From NCBI GenBank assembly GCA_028277325.1, contig JANQGL010000377.1:1-25781 (forward strand): a stretch of 25,781 bases of DNA, given 5' to 3'. A program made the position numbers and the translations under genes. Numbering within the stretch: the stretch's first letter is position 1; every line of letters begins with the position of its first letter. This DNA comes from Magnetospira sp. (GTDB taxonomy: Bacteria; Pseudomonadota; Alphaproteobacteria; Rhodospirillales; Magnetospiraceae). A model generated the notes under the pieces. That model did no database searches, had not been told where the DNA came from, and saw nothing but the letters and a program-made list of their open reading frames with translations. Shown one piece after another: positions 1 to 6,169 of the stretch.

Positions 1-40
1 GCGCAGGGAGAGCAGTTCGAGGATGCCGTATTCCTTGCGC
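1..40 (-). other. Inverted ctrA segment (fold-back junction) at the window edge
   Basis: Read on the minus strand, these bases give RKEYGILELLSLR. That is the CtrA peptide expected immediately before KGTTLTKE, which begins at base 41 on the plus strand. The two orientations meet at about 36-38 and share the three bases TGC. The segment therefore belongs to ctrA but lies in the wrong orientation, as in a fold-back chimera at a contig end. It is not an independent gene. Confidence 0.85.
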
Positions 41-259
41 AAGGGCACGACCCTGACCAAGGAGATGTTCCTCAACCACCTGTACGGCGGCATCGACGAA
101 CCGGAGCTCAAGATCATCGACGTGTTCGTCTGCAAGCTCAGGAAGAAGCTCGCCGTCGCCACCGGCGGCGACAACTACATCGAGACGGTATGGGGACGCG
201 GCTACGTGCTGCGCGACACGGCGCACGCCGTCGTCCAGGGCACCGCGGGCCTCGAATAG
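41..259 (+). CDS. ctrA: CtrA response regulator, C-terminal part only (5' end missing)
   Basis: This is the DNA-binding end of the alphaproteobacterial cell-cycle master regulator CtrA, an OmpR-type response regulator that binds chromosomal sites to control DNA replication, division and flagellar genes. The visible part runs from KGTTLTKEMFLNHLYGG through ELKIIDVFVCKLRKKL to NYIETVWGRGYVLRD. These are the recognition helix and wing of the winged-helix domain, and the wording is nearly diagnostic of CtrA. The receiver domain lies outside the window. Coding sense in this frame is reliable only from about base 41. Bases 1-40 encode the preceding CtrA peptide on the opposite strand (see findings), so the apparent ATG at 23 is not a real start. 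The protein ends with a short variable tail after the conserved RGYVLRD. The gene is followed by a 116-bp gap before the oxidoreductase. Identity is confident from the conserved wording; the upstream structure is unknown. Confidence 0.9.
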   Translation, partial: KGTTLTKEMFLNHLYGGIDEPELKIIDVFVCKLRKKLAVATGGDNYIETVWGRGYVLRDTAHAVVQGTAGLE

Positions 260-336
260 ACCTCGCCGCGCAAGGCCGTCGCGCCGACCCGCCGCCGTCC
301 CGCGAGAGCCGCTTTCCCGTCCGACCCATTCGCGTT

Positions 337-342
337 TATGAT
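337..342 (+). promoter_or_regulatory. Possible -10 box (TATGAT) before the oxidoreductase
   Basis: TATGAT lies about 34 bases before the start codon of the SQR-like gene. The -35 region at the right distance is a poor match (TTTCCC near 313), so this is only a candidate sigma70-like promoter. Confidence 0.25.
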
Positions 343-375
343 GGCGGCCGCCCGTACGGGGACGGGAGGAAATGA

Positions 376-1512
376 ATGGGCCATGTCTGCATCGTCGGCG
401 CCGGCTTCGGCGGCCTGACGGCGGCGAAGGAACTGCGCCGCCGGGCGCCGGACCTGAAGATCACCCTGGTCGCGCCGCAACCGACCTTCGTGTTCTATCC
501 GAGCCTGATCTGGGTGCCGACCCGGCTGCGCGATCCGGGCGACCTTGTCATCCCGCTGGACCGTTTCCTGCGCGCCAACCGGCTGGGCTTCCACGCCGGG
601 CGGGTCACCGGCCTCAAGGACGGCGGCCGGACGGTGGTCACCGACACCGGCGAGGTGGCCAACGACGGCCTGATCATCGCCTCCGGCGGCCGCTTCGTCC
701 GCAAGCTGCCGGGCATCGAGCACGCCATCGTGCCCTGTGCCGAGGTGGCCGATGCGGTCGCCATCCGCGACCGCCTGGAGGCCATGATGGCCGGCGGCGG
801 CGGGCGCGTCGCGTTCGGGTTTTCGGCCAACCCGAAGGAGCCGGGCGCGGTGCGCGGCGGTCCGATGTTCGAGTACCTGTTCGGCATCGACACCTACCTG
901 CGCCGCAAGGGGCTGCGCGAGAGCTTCGACCTGACCTTCTTCTCGCCGGCTCCGAAGCCGGGCATCCGGATGGGCGAGAAGGCGGTCGAGCGCATCCTCG
1001 GCGAAATGCGCCGGCGCGGCGTGGCGACCCATCTCGGGCACAGGATGACGGGCTTCGAACCGGGCCGGGTGAGGACCGAGGGCGGCGACATCGAGGCCGA
1101 CATGATCCTGTTCATGCCCGGCCTGACCGGTCCCGCCTGGCTTGAGGGGAGCGGCCTGCCGCTGTCCGAGGGCGGCATGGTCCGGGCCGACGCCCGGTGT
1201 CGGGTCGAAGGCTTCGGGCGCACCTACGTGGTCGGCGATTCCGGGTCCTTTCCGGGGCCCGACTGGACCCCCAAGCAGGCCCACATGGCCGACCTCCAGG
1301 CGGCCGCGGCGGCGGCCAACCTGGCCGCCGAGCTGGCGGGTCGGGAACCGGCCGAGACCTTCCGGGTCGAACTGATCTGCATCGTCGACACCCTGGACAG
1401 GGGCACCATGGTCTATCGCGACCCGAAGCGGACCCTGATGGTGCCGATGTCGGTGTTCGGGCACTGGTCGAAGCGCATTTTCGAGGGGCACTACCTGCGG
1501 GCCTTCCGGTAG
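376..1512 (+). CDS. SQR-like FAD-dependent pyridine nucleotide-disulphide oxidoreductase
   Basis: A 378-residue flavoprotein of the sulfide:quinone oxidoreductase / NDH-2-like group. The FAD-binding Rossmann motif GAGFGG is at residues 8-13, a second dinucleotide-type region falls near 140-150, and the second FAD motif YVVGDSGSF is at 284-292. The following run TPKQAHMADLQAAAAAANL is the usual helix near the quinone site in SQR-like proteins. Cysteines are at 5, 121, 275 and 335. C121 and C335 sit where SQR has its first and third redox cysteines, but I see no cysteine near 150-160 where the middle one is expected, so sulfide oxidation cannot be assumed. A purine-rich ribosome site (GGGAGGA, 363-369) supports ATG 376 over the out-of-frame ATG at 372. 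The gene is probably monocistronic, with a palindromic repeat starting five bases after its stop. The family call is confident; the substrate is not known. Confidence 0.8.
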   Translation: MGHVCIVGAGFGGLTAAKELRRRAPDLKITLVAPQPTFVFYPSLIWVPTRLRDPGDLVIPLDRFLRANRLGFHAGRVTGLKDGGRTVVTDTGEVANDGLIIASGGRFVRKLPGIEHAIVPCAEVADAVAIRDRLEAMMAGGGGRVAFGFSANPKEPGAVRGGPMFEYLFGIDTYLRRKGLRESFDLTFFSPAPKPGIRMGEKAVERILGEMRRRGVATHLGHRMTGFEPGRVRTEGGDIEADMILFMPGLTGPAWLEGSGLPLSEGGMVRADARCRVEGFGRTYVVGDSGSFPGPDWTPKQAHMADLQAAAAAANLAAELAGREPAETFRVELICIVDTLDRGTMVYRDPKRTLMVPMSVFGHWSKRIFEGHYLRAFR

Positions 1513-1517
1513 CGTCC

Positions 1518-1570
1518 CGACTCCGAAGCTCGAAAGCGCCCGGCCCATGACGCAACGAGCTTCGGAATCG
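1518..1570. repeat. 53-bp palindromic intergenic repeat, copy 1
   Basis: A hairpin-forming element between the oxidoreductase and ruvX. The arms TCCGAAGCTCG (1522-1532) and CGAGCTTCGGA (1556-1566) are perfect complements, extended by CGA/TCG at the outer ends past one mismatch. A second element of exactly the same length lies at 2230-2282 and matches at about 41 of 53 positions. This is a REP-like pattern: extragenic, palindromic and placed just after stop codons. No U-tract follows, so it is not a typical intrinsic terminator. Confidence 0.75.
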
Positions 1571-1713
1571 TCGAGGCATTGGACCATGACCGCGTCTCGG
1601 AACGGAATCATGAGCGTCGCGCCCCGGCTCCCGGTCGATACCGGCCATCTGCCGGACCTGTTGCCGCGCCCGCCGGGCGGCAAGGCGGGCGTCGCCCGCC
1701 GGGACGGCACCGC

Positions 1714-2175
1714 GTGATCCTGGAGTCGCCGCGCGCGCTGCGCGACCATGTGCCCGGCGGCCGCCGCCTGATGGGGATCGATCCCGGCGGCAAGACCTGG
1801 GGCCTGGCGCTGTCCGACGTCTCCTGGATGCTGGCCACCCCGCTGACCACGCTCAAACGCACCAGATACGGCCGGGACGTCGAGCGCCTGGCCGACCTGG
1901 TGGCGGAGCACGGCGTGGGCGGGCTGGTGCTCGGCCTGCCGGTGGAGATGGACGGCCGCGAGGGCCGGCGCTGCCAGTCGGTGCGCGACCTGGCCGCCAA
2001 CCTGGACCGCGACCTCGGCCTGCCCATCGCGTTCTGGGACGAGCGCCTGTCCACCTCGGCGGTGGAGCGCATCCTGATCGGCGAGGCCGACCTGTCGCGC
2101 GGCAAGCGGGCCAAGGTCGTCGACCGGGCGGCCGCCGCCTACATCCTGCAGGGGGTGCTGGATTCGTTGCGGTAG
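1714..2175 (+). CDS. ruvX: Putative pre-16S rRNA nuclease / Holliday junction resolvase-like protein RuvX (YqgF)
   Basis: The product is a 153-residue YqgF/RuvX-family RNase H-fold nuclease, linked by family knowledge to 16S rRNA 5'-end maturation and also named for resolvase-like structure. Visible family motifs are GIDPGGKTWGLALSD (first catalytic Asp in a DxGxxxxGxA setting), GLVLGLPVEMDGREG with the following RRCQSVRDLA, FWDERLSTSAVE (second acidic residue) and KVVDRAAAAYILQG (third acidic residue). The frame stays open upstream to 1579, but that part is low-complexity Arg/Pro. The GTG at 1714 gives the usual RuvX length, so it is preferred. It overlaps the stop of an upstream 35-codon frame as GTGA, which could allow coupled translation. 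No good Shine-Dalgarno sequence is visible, so the start is less certain than the identity. Confidence 0.85.
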   Translation: MILESPRALRDHVPGGRRLMGIDPGGKTWGLALSDVSWMLATPLTTLKRTRYGRDVERLADLVAEHGVGGLVLGLPVEMDGREGRRCQSVRDLAANLDRDLGLPIAFWDERLSTSAVERILIGEADLSRGKRAKVVDRAAAAYILQGVLDSLR

Positions 2176-2229
2176 TGTGGTGGATTCGACGTTCGCGACG
2201 GTGTTCGGGGCCGACTCCACGGCGCGCGT

Positions 2230-2282
2230 CGACTCCGAAGCGCGAAGGCGCCCGCCCCACCCTGATGCGAGCGTCGGATTCG
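2230..2282. repeat. 53-bp palindromic intergenic repeat, copy 2
   Basis: Second copy of the element at 1518-1570, placed between ruvX and the convergent DUF4399 gene. Its left arm begins CGACTCCGAAGCGCG and its right arm is CGAGCGTCGGATTCG. The pairing is imperfect, so this copy is more decayed than copy 1. The sequence between the arms is less conserved than the arms, as expected if the hairpin is the selected part. Confidence 0.7.
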
Positions 2283-2314
2283 GGACCGTAGGGGGGGGCG
2301 CGGCGGAACCGCGC

Positions 2315-2746
2315 CTACCTGACGGTGATGGTGATCTTCCTCGACACCACCGGCGGGTCGTGCGGCACGTGGTTGTGATCGCCGAGCACCAGCTGCAGGG
2401 TGTGCGTGCCGGGGGCCAGGTCGAGGGTGGTTTCGGTCTGGCCGCCGCCGAAGTGGACGTGCCGGTCGTCGGCCGGGATCGGCCTGTCGGGAGTCTCCAG
2501 GTCGGCGTCGATGAGGATGTGGTGGTGGCCGGTCATCGGCTTGTCGACCCCGGCCGGCGCCACGCCCATGCCTTCCAGGCCGAACACCACATGGACCGGG
2601 CTCGCCACCGTGGCCCCGTCGCTCGGCGAGACGATGTAGGCCCGCGCGCCCTCGGGGGCCGGGGTGCGGTCCATCGCCTGGGCGGTCGGGGCCCAGGCCG
2701 GCAGCCACAGGGCGGCGGCGAGGACGGCGGCGGACAACGGTTTCAT
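2315..2746 (-). CDS. Secreted DUF4399-family protein
   Basis: A 143-residue periplasmic protein. Residues 1-24 form a signal peptide ending in the AxA-type site TAQA. The mature part matches the DUF4399 pattern in wording I recognise: IVSPSDGATVASPVHVVFGLEGMGV, a triple-histidine stretch GHHHILID (residues 73-80), RPIPADDRHVHFGGGQTETTL and a closing beta segment THTLQLVLGDHNHVPHDPPV. The fold is predicted to be an all-beta, Ig-like single domain. The many histidines (74-76, 96, 98, 115, 124, 126, 129) suggest metal binding, but that is inference. The gene is transcribed away from the alpha/beta hydrolase and towards ruvX. No function is established for the family. Confidence 0.8.
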   Translation of the reverse strand: MKPLSAAVLAAALWLPAWAPTAQAMDRTPAPEGARAYIVSPSDGATVASPVHVVFGLEGMGVAPAGVDKPMTGHHHILIDADLETPDRPIPADDRHVHFGGGQTETTLDLAPGTHTLQLVLGDHNHVPHDPPVVSRKITITVR

Positions 2747-2881
2747 GGAGGCCTCCCTTGCTGGTTGGGCTTTTTTCCCGCCCCGGCCATGCGGTACCCT
2801 CGCCGGAGAGCCGGGAACGGGGCGCTCTCGCTATATGGGGCGCGGGCGGCGGTTCGCCAAGCCTTCGGGCGGAGAGGTGCC

Positions 2882-3634
2882 ATGACCGACGGGTCGGACT
2901 GCCTGATCTACGCGGAACGCCGGCAGCGGCCGCTGCGCCTGCATGTCCGGGTCCCCGGGCCGGACCACCGGTTCGCGGGACCCCGGCCCGGGCTGCTGTT
3001 GCTGCACGGCGGCGGCTGGGAGGGCGGCGATCCGTCCGAGCTGGCCTATTACGCCGAACACTTCGCCGGCCTTGGCTATGTCGCGGCGGCGGCCGAGTAC
3101 CGGCTCGCCTGGATCGACGGCACGACGCCGTTCGACGCCGCGGACGACGCCCGCGCCGCCCTGGCCGCCTTCGCCGACGGAATGGGCGGGCGGTGGCCGG
3201 TCGATCGCGACCGGATCGCCGTGCTCGGGGTGTCGGCCGGCGGCCACCTGGCGTTCTGGGCGGCGCGCGACGCGGCGCCGGACCGCCGGCCGGCCGCCCT
3301 GGTGCTGCTGGGAGCGGTGCTCGACACCGCGCCGGCGGACGGATTCGGGCTGCACATCCTTGGCGACCGCTGGCCCGAGGCGTCGCCGTTGTTGCACCTC
3401 ACGCCCGAACTGCCGCCGACCCTGGTGATCCACGCGACCGACGACGAGGTGGTGCCGGTGGCCGGTGCCCGGCGGTTCGCCGAGGCCCTGCGGGCGGCCG
3501 GGGTGGAGACCCGCTGCCGTTGGCTGCACCGGGCCGGGCACGGATTCTTCGTGCTGCCCCATCAGTTCGCGGACCCGCCGCGCCTGCTGGGCGAGATCGG
3601 GCGCTTCCTGGACCACGCGCTGGGTCAGCCGTAG
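2882..3634 (+). CDS. Alpha/beta hydrolase (BD-FAE / esterase-lipase type)
   Basis: A 250-residue cytoplasmic alpha/beta hydrolase with no signal peptide. It has the oxyanion-hole motif HGGGW (42-46) of the hormone-sensitive-lipase/BD-FAE group, the nucleophile elbow GVSAGGH with Ser118, an acidic residue in HATDDEVVP (Asp187 or Asp188) and the catalytic His220 in AGHGFF. All three triad positions are therefore present. The start at ATG 2882 is supported by GGAGAGG at 2871-2877; upstream in-frame codons lack family similarity. The gene overlaps the convergent SemiSWEET gene by ten bases at its 3' end. The substrate is not predictable; an acyl or carbohydrate ester is likely from the family. 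Confidence 0.85.
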   Translation: MTDGSDCLIYAERRQRPLRLHVRVPGPDHRFAGPRPGLLLLHGGGWEGGDPSELAYYAEHFAGLGYVAAAAEYRLAWIDGTTPFDAADDARAALAAFADGMGGRWPVDRDRIAVLGVSAGGHLAFWAARDAAPDRRPAALVLLGAVLDTAPADGFGLHILGDRWPEASPLLHLTPELPPTLVIHATDDEVVPVAGARRFAEALRAAGVETRCRWLHRAGHGFFVLPHQFADPPRLLGEIGRFLDHALGQP

Positions 3635-3879
3635 CGCAGCTTGAAGGCCAGGATGACGAGGGCCAGGCTCAGGGTCAGGGCGTTGGCGACGATGATCGGC
3701 CAGTCGCCGAGCAGGATCCCGTAGATCAGCCACAGGGTGACGCCGCCGGCGAACACGGCGAACATGCCGAACGACAGATCGCCGGTCGAGCGGCTGCGCC
3801 AGGTTTTGACGACCTGGGGCAGGAACGCGAGGGTGGTGAGGGTCCCGGCCAGCAGGCCGATCACGGTGACGCCGTCCAT
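3625..3879 (-). CDS. SemiSWEET (PQ-loop/MtN3 family) sugar transporter
   Basis: An 84-residue membrane protein with three predicted transmembrane helices (about 4-22, 38-56 and 62-79), the single triple-helix bundle that dimerises to form a bacterial SemiSWEET. The PQ motif is at residues 21-22 in LAFLPQVVKTW. It is followed by the typical RSTGDLSFGMF segment, and the conserved asparagine lies in the third helix (ANALTLSLA). SWEET-type proteins carry sugars down their gradient across the inner membrane; the sugar is unknown. The start at 3879 is chosen because AAGGAG lies about eight bases upstream and the helix begins at once. The stop overlaps the end of the convergent hydrolase. Confidence 0.85.
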   Translation of the reverse strand: MDGVTVIGLLAGTLTTLAFLPQVVKTWRSRSTGDLSFGMFAVFAGGVTLWLIYGILLGDWPIIVANALTLSLALVILAFKLRYG

Positions 3880-3938
3880 GCGGGGCGCTCCTTCGTCGGG
3901 ATGCCGGCGCGTCGATATCGCGGTGCGCCGCAAGTCCC

Positions 3939-3966
3939 TTTAACAGAAATTAAATTACCGTAGAAT
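3939..3966 (+). promoter_or_regulatory. Predicted sigma70-like promoter for the stator operon
   Basis: TTTAAC (3939-3944), a 16-base spacer, then TAGAAT (3961-3966) inside a short AT-rich stretch that stands out from the GC-rich background. Predicted transcription start is near 3973. This gives a 5' leader of about 57 nt to ATG 4030. Confidence 0.5.
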
Positions 3967-4029
3967 AACGATGTTGTGAACGAAACGCGGCGGCGCGATG
4001 GGGCGCCGGCGCGGCTGGCGGGGCCTGGG

Positions 4030-4824
4030 ATGTCAATCGGAACCATTCTCGGGGTGCTGTTCGGGTTCGGGTTGTTCGTCGGTGCGATCGGCATGAGCAC
4101 CGACGATCCCTCCGTTTTCATCAATCTGTCGAGTTTCGTCATGGTGGTCGGCCTGACCCTGGCCGCCACCTTCATCGCCTTCGAGGCGCGCTACGTGGTG
4201 CTGTCGCTGAAGCTGATCTATCGCATCGTGTTCGCGCCCCGCATCAAGCGCGACATCCTGAAATCCGAGGTCGGCCGGGTGATCAAGTGGGGCTACGCGG
4301 TGCAGAAGAACGGGTTCGGCGCCATCGAGAGCGAGATCCCCAAGCTGCGCCGGGTCGACCGGTTCCTCGCCTACGGGGTGGAGATGGTGGTCAGCGGCTA
4401 CAGCGGCGAGGATATCCGCGCCGTCCTGGAAAACGCCATCGAGAGCAGCTTCAAGCGCAACACGGTGCCGGCCGACATCCTCAAGAGCATGGGCGGCACG
4501 GCGCCGGCCTGCGGGATGATCGGCACCCTGGTCGGCCTGGTGATCATGCTGGGCAAGATGGGCGACGACCCCTCGGCCCTCGGGCCCGGCCTCGCCCTGG
4601 CCCTGATCACCACCCTCTACGGCGTGCTGTTCGCGCGCCTGATCTTCATCCCGGCCGCCGCCAAGGTGCGCCAGCGCGAGGAGATCGTCCGCTTTCGCAA
4701 CTATCTGGTCGCCGAGGGACTGGTCCTGCTGGCCGAGCGCAAGAGCCCGCGCGCCATCCAGGACCGCATGAACAGCTTCCTCGACCCGTCCCTGCACTTC
4801 AACATCGACAAGATGAAGCGCTGA
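4030..4824 (+). CDS. Flagellar motor stator protein PomA/MotA
   Basis: A 264-residue inner-membrane stator subunit of the MotA/PomA family. With PomB/MotB it forms the ion channel that drives flagellar rotation. Transmembrane segments are near 2-20 and 32-54; the long cytoplasmic loop includes EIPKLRRVDRFLAYG; two further helices contain MGGTAPACGMIGTLVGL (154-170, with the conserved Pro and Gly) and ALITTLYGVLFARLIFIP (191-208). Length and organisation fit the PomA-like branch rather than longer E. coli MotA, but whether it uses H+ or Na+ cannot be decided. ATG 4030 is preferred because the first helix begins at once; GTG 3976 would add 18 charged residues and start almost at the predicted transcription start. 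Its stop is one base before the next ATG, so the two genes are translated together. Confidence 0.92.
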   Translation: MSIGTILGVLFGFGLFVGAIGMSTDDPSVFINLSSFVMVVGLTLAATFIAFEARYVVLSLKLIYRIVFAPRIKRDILKSEVGRVIKWGYAVQKNGFGAIESEIPKLRRVDRFLAYGVEMVVSGYSGEDIRAVLENAIESSFKRNTVPADILKSMGGTAPACGMIGTLVGLVIMLGKMGDDPSALGPGLALALITTLYGVLFARLIFIPAAAKVRQREEIVRFRNYLVAEGLVLLAERKSPRAIQDRMNSFLDPSLHFNIDKMKR

Positions 4825-4825
4825 C

Positions 4826-5578
4826 ATGCCGCGCTGGCGCAACGACCGCGACGACGAGGAAGACGAGGCCTGGCTGGCCACCTACGCCGACGCCATCACC
4901 CTGTTGATGGCGTTCTTCGTGATGCTGGTGTCGTTCTCCAAGATCGACATTCCGACCTTCGAGCAGGTGGCGGCCGGCATCAAGAACGAGATCGGCCTGA
5001 AAAAACACGACGCCCAGACGTCGACCCAGATCCTGCGACTCGACCTGAGCGACATCGTCTACACCCAGAACGCCGAACAGGCGGTGGACGTGGGCGAGGA
5101 CGACAGGGGCGTGGTGCTGGAGTTCGCCTCCTCGGCCTTCTACCGGCCGGGATCGTCCGACATCCGCGACCGGGCGCTGCCGCTGCTGCGCGAGGTGGCG
5201 GAGACCCTCCGGCAACCGAAATACGTGCCCTACATCATCGAGATCGAGGGCCATACCGACGACGACCCGATCAGCACGCCGGTCTTCCCGTCCAACTGGG
5301 AACTGTCCACGGCGCGCGCGGCGCGGGTGGCGCGGCTGTTCATCGAACTGGGGATCGATCCGCTGCGCCTCAAGGTCAGCGGCTTCGGGGAGACCCGTCC
5401 CAAGGTGCCCAACCGCACCGCGGCCGGGGCTCCGATCCCCGGGAACATGGCGGCCAACCGCCGGGTGCTGGCGCGCATCTATCCGGCGTCGCTCGACCAG
5501 CGCCGGGACCTGATGTCGCGCATGGCGACCGAGGATTTCATCGGGACCACGCCGGGCCGGGTCGATCTCACCCAATAA
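4826..5578 (+). CDS. Flagellar motor stator protein PomB/MotB
   Basis: A 250-residue stator partner of the preceding gene. A short charged N-terminus precedes WLATYADAITLLMAFFVMLV, the single transmembrane helix with Asp22 at the position of the essential ion-binding aspartate. The periplasmic part (about 45-250) ends in an OmpA/MotB peptidoglycan-binding domain with EGHTDDDP (141-148), the helix WELSTARAARVARLFIELGI, KVSGFGETRPKVPN and NRRV (211-214). All expected anchor motifs are present. It starts one base after the stop of its partner gene and ends 17 bases before a perfect hairpin that may end the operon. Confidence 0.92.
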   Translation: MPRWRNDRDDEEDEAWLATYADAITLLMAFFVMLVSFSKIDIPTFEQVAAGIKNEIGLKKHDAQTSTQILRLDLSDIVYTQNAEQAVDVGEDDRGVVLEFASSAFYRPGSSDIRDRALPLLREVAETLRQPKYVPYIIEIEGHTDDDPISTPVFPSNWELSTARAARVARLFIELGIDPLRLKVSGFGETRPKVPNRTAAGAPIPGNMAANRRVLARIYPASLDQRRDLMSRMATEDFIGTTPGRVDLTQ

Positions 5579-5595
5579 GTCCGGAAGCGCCCGGA

Positions 5596-5617
5596 TCCGG
5601 TTTATCGCGAAACCGGA
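5596..5617 (+). terminator. Hairpin after the stator operon, possible terminator
   Basis: TCCGGTTT and AAACCGGA form a perfect 8-bp stem around a 6-base loop, 17 bases after the PomB/MotB stop. There is no T-run behind it, so termination would be weak or factor-assisted; an RNA-stabilising 3' hairpin is equally possible. Confidence 0.45.
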
Positions 5618-5746
5618 CGGCATTCGGTCGCGACGTGGGTTTCGCGTCGCCTGGAGGCGGCGTGGCCTGCCCGGGCTTCTCCGTTACGTGAAAAAAACGA
5701 AAAATTTTTCTCCCGGCTCCCCGAAAAATCCGCCAACCAATTGATT

Positions 5747-5786
5747 TATAATGGCATGTGACGGCTATCACAGTGATTCCCGTCAC
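5747..5786 (+). promoter_or_regulatory. TATAAT box with an overlapping 29-bp dyad (candidate operator or 5' hairpin)
   Basis: A perfect TATAAT lies at 5747-5752, with no convincing -35 box. The expected transcription start is near 5759. From 5758 to 5786 runs a near-perfect dyad: GTGACGG, two unpaired bases, ATCAC, a central A, GTGAT, two unpaired bases, CCGTCAC. It would cover the start site as an operator, or form a stem-loop at the very 5' end of the transcript. A poor -35 plus a start-site dyad suggests regulated expression, which is inference. Confidence 0.6.
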
Positions 5787-5934
5787 TGAGGCAATGCGTG
5801 TTCAGCGTTATCCTGTGAACCATCAAAAGAAAAACAAAAACATTCAAGCCGACCGCCGGTCCAAAAAAGAAAACCAATCTCCCATTTCTGGACCGGAAGC
5901 GGCAGCGAAGAGTTCGAGCACAGGAGAAAGAACG
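5759..5934 (+). promoter_or_regulatory. Long A-rich 5' leader with a second stem-loop
   Basis: About 175 nt lie between the predicted start and the first good start codon. The leader is markedly A-rich (runs such as AAAAGAAAAACAAAAAC) in otherwise GC-rich DNA. It holds a second perfect inverted repeat, CCGGTCCA (5856-5863) and TGGACCGG (5889-5896), with a 25-base loop. The frame is open through it but the encoded residues are mostly Lys/Asn/Gln, unlike real proteins nearby, so I read it as untranslated. I do not recognise a known riboswitch. The wider gap 5579-5934 holds only this leader, the promoter and the hairpin at 5596. Confidence 0.5.
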
Positions 5935-6144
5935 ATGCTTGTCCAGGTGAAGAACCATTCCGATCCTACGAAATACTGGTGGGATCCCAACTCTTCTCAA
6001 AAGAAGCACGTCAAGGGGTCGCTTGATCAGGTGCTGCGCATGGCGGGTCGCCTGTCCGGCGTGCGCGGCGCGGTGACCGCGAAAGCGATGCGCGGGTCGC
6101 TGGCCTGCCGCGCCGGACATCCCGTCCTCGGCACCACGTCGTGA
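5935..6144 (+). CDS. Small basic protein of unknown function
   Basis: A 69-residue protein I do not recognise. ATG 5935 has a good ribosome site (AGGAGA, about eight bases upstream). The N-terminal half contains PTKYWWDPNSSQKKH, the middle a helical stretch SLDQVLRMAGRLSGVRG, and the end a small-residue tail with one cysteine. By my count it has 11 Lys/Arg and three Asp/Glu, so it is strongly basic; there is no signal peptide or membrane segment. Its codons become more GC-rich towards the 3' end. It lies 25 bases before the VPLPA-CTERM gene and shares its promoter and leader, so the two are probably one transcript. It may be a regulator or a leader peptide of that gene; either is speculation. 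Confidence 0.5.
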   Translation: MLVQVKNHSDPTKYWWDPNSSQKKHVKGSLDQVLRMAGRLSGVRGAVTAKAMRGSLACRAGHPVLGTTS

Positions 6145-6169
6145 CCCGGTTTTGAGAGGAGAGACTCCG

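Noticed and set aside
1579..1713. A longer RuvX starting at ATG 1579
   Set aside because: The extra 45 residues are Arg/Pro/Gly low-complexity and exceed the usual family length; GTG 1714 gives the normal protein.
202..2220. A 672-codon open frame on the minus strand across the oxidoreductase and ruvX genes
   Set aside because: It is antisense to two well-recognised proteins, is low-complexity Arg/Gly/His/Ala in composition and matches no family. High GC leaves few stops in such frames.
5758..5934. An N-terminal extension of the small basic protein starting at GTG 5758
   Set aside because: The GTG lies inside the dyad at the predicted transcription start, lacks a ribosome site, and the extension is Lys/Asn/Gln-rich low-complexity sequence; ATG 5935 has a good ribosome site.
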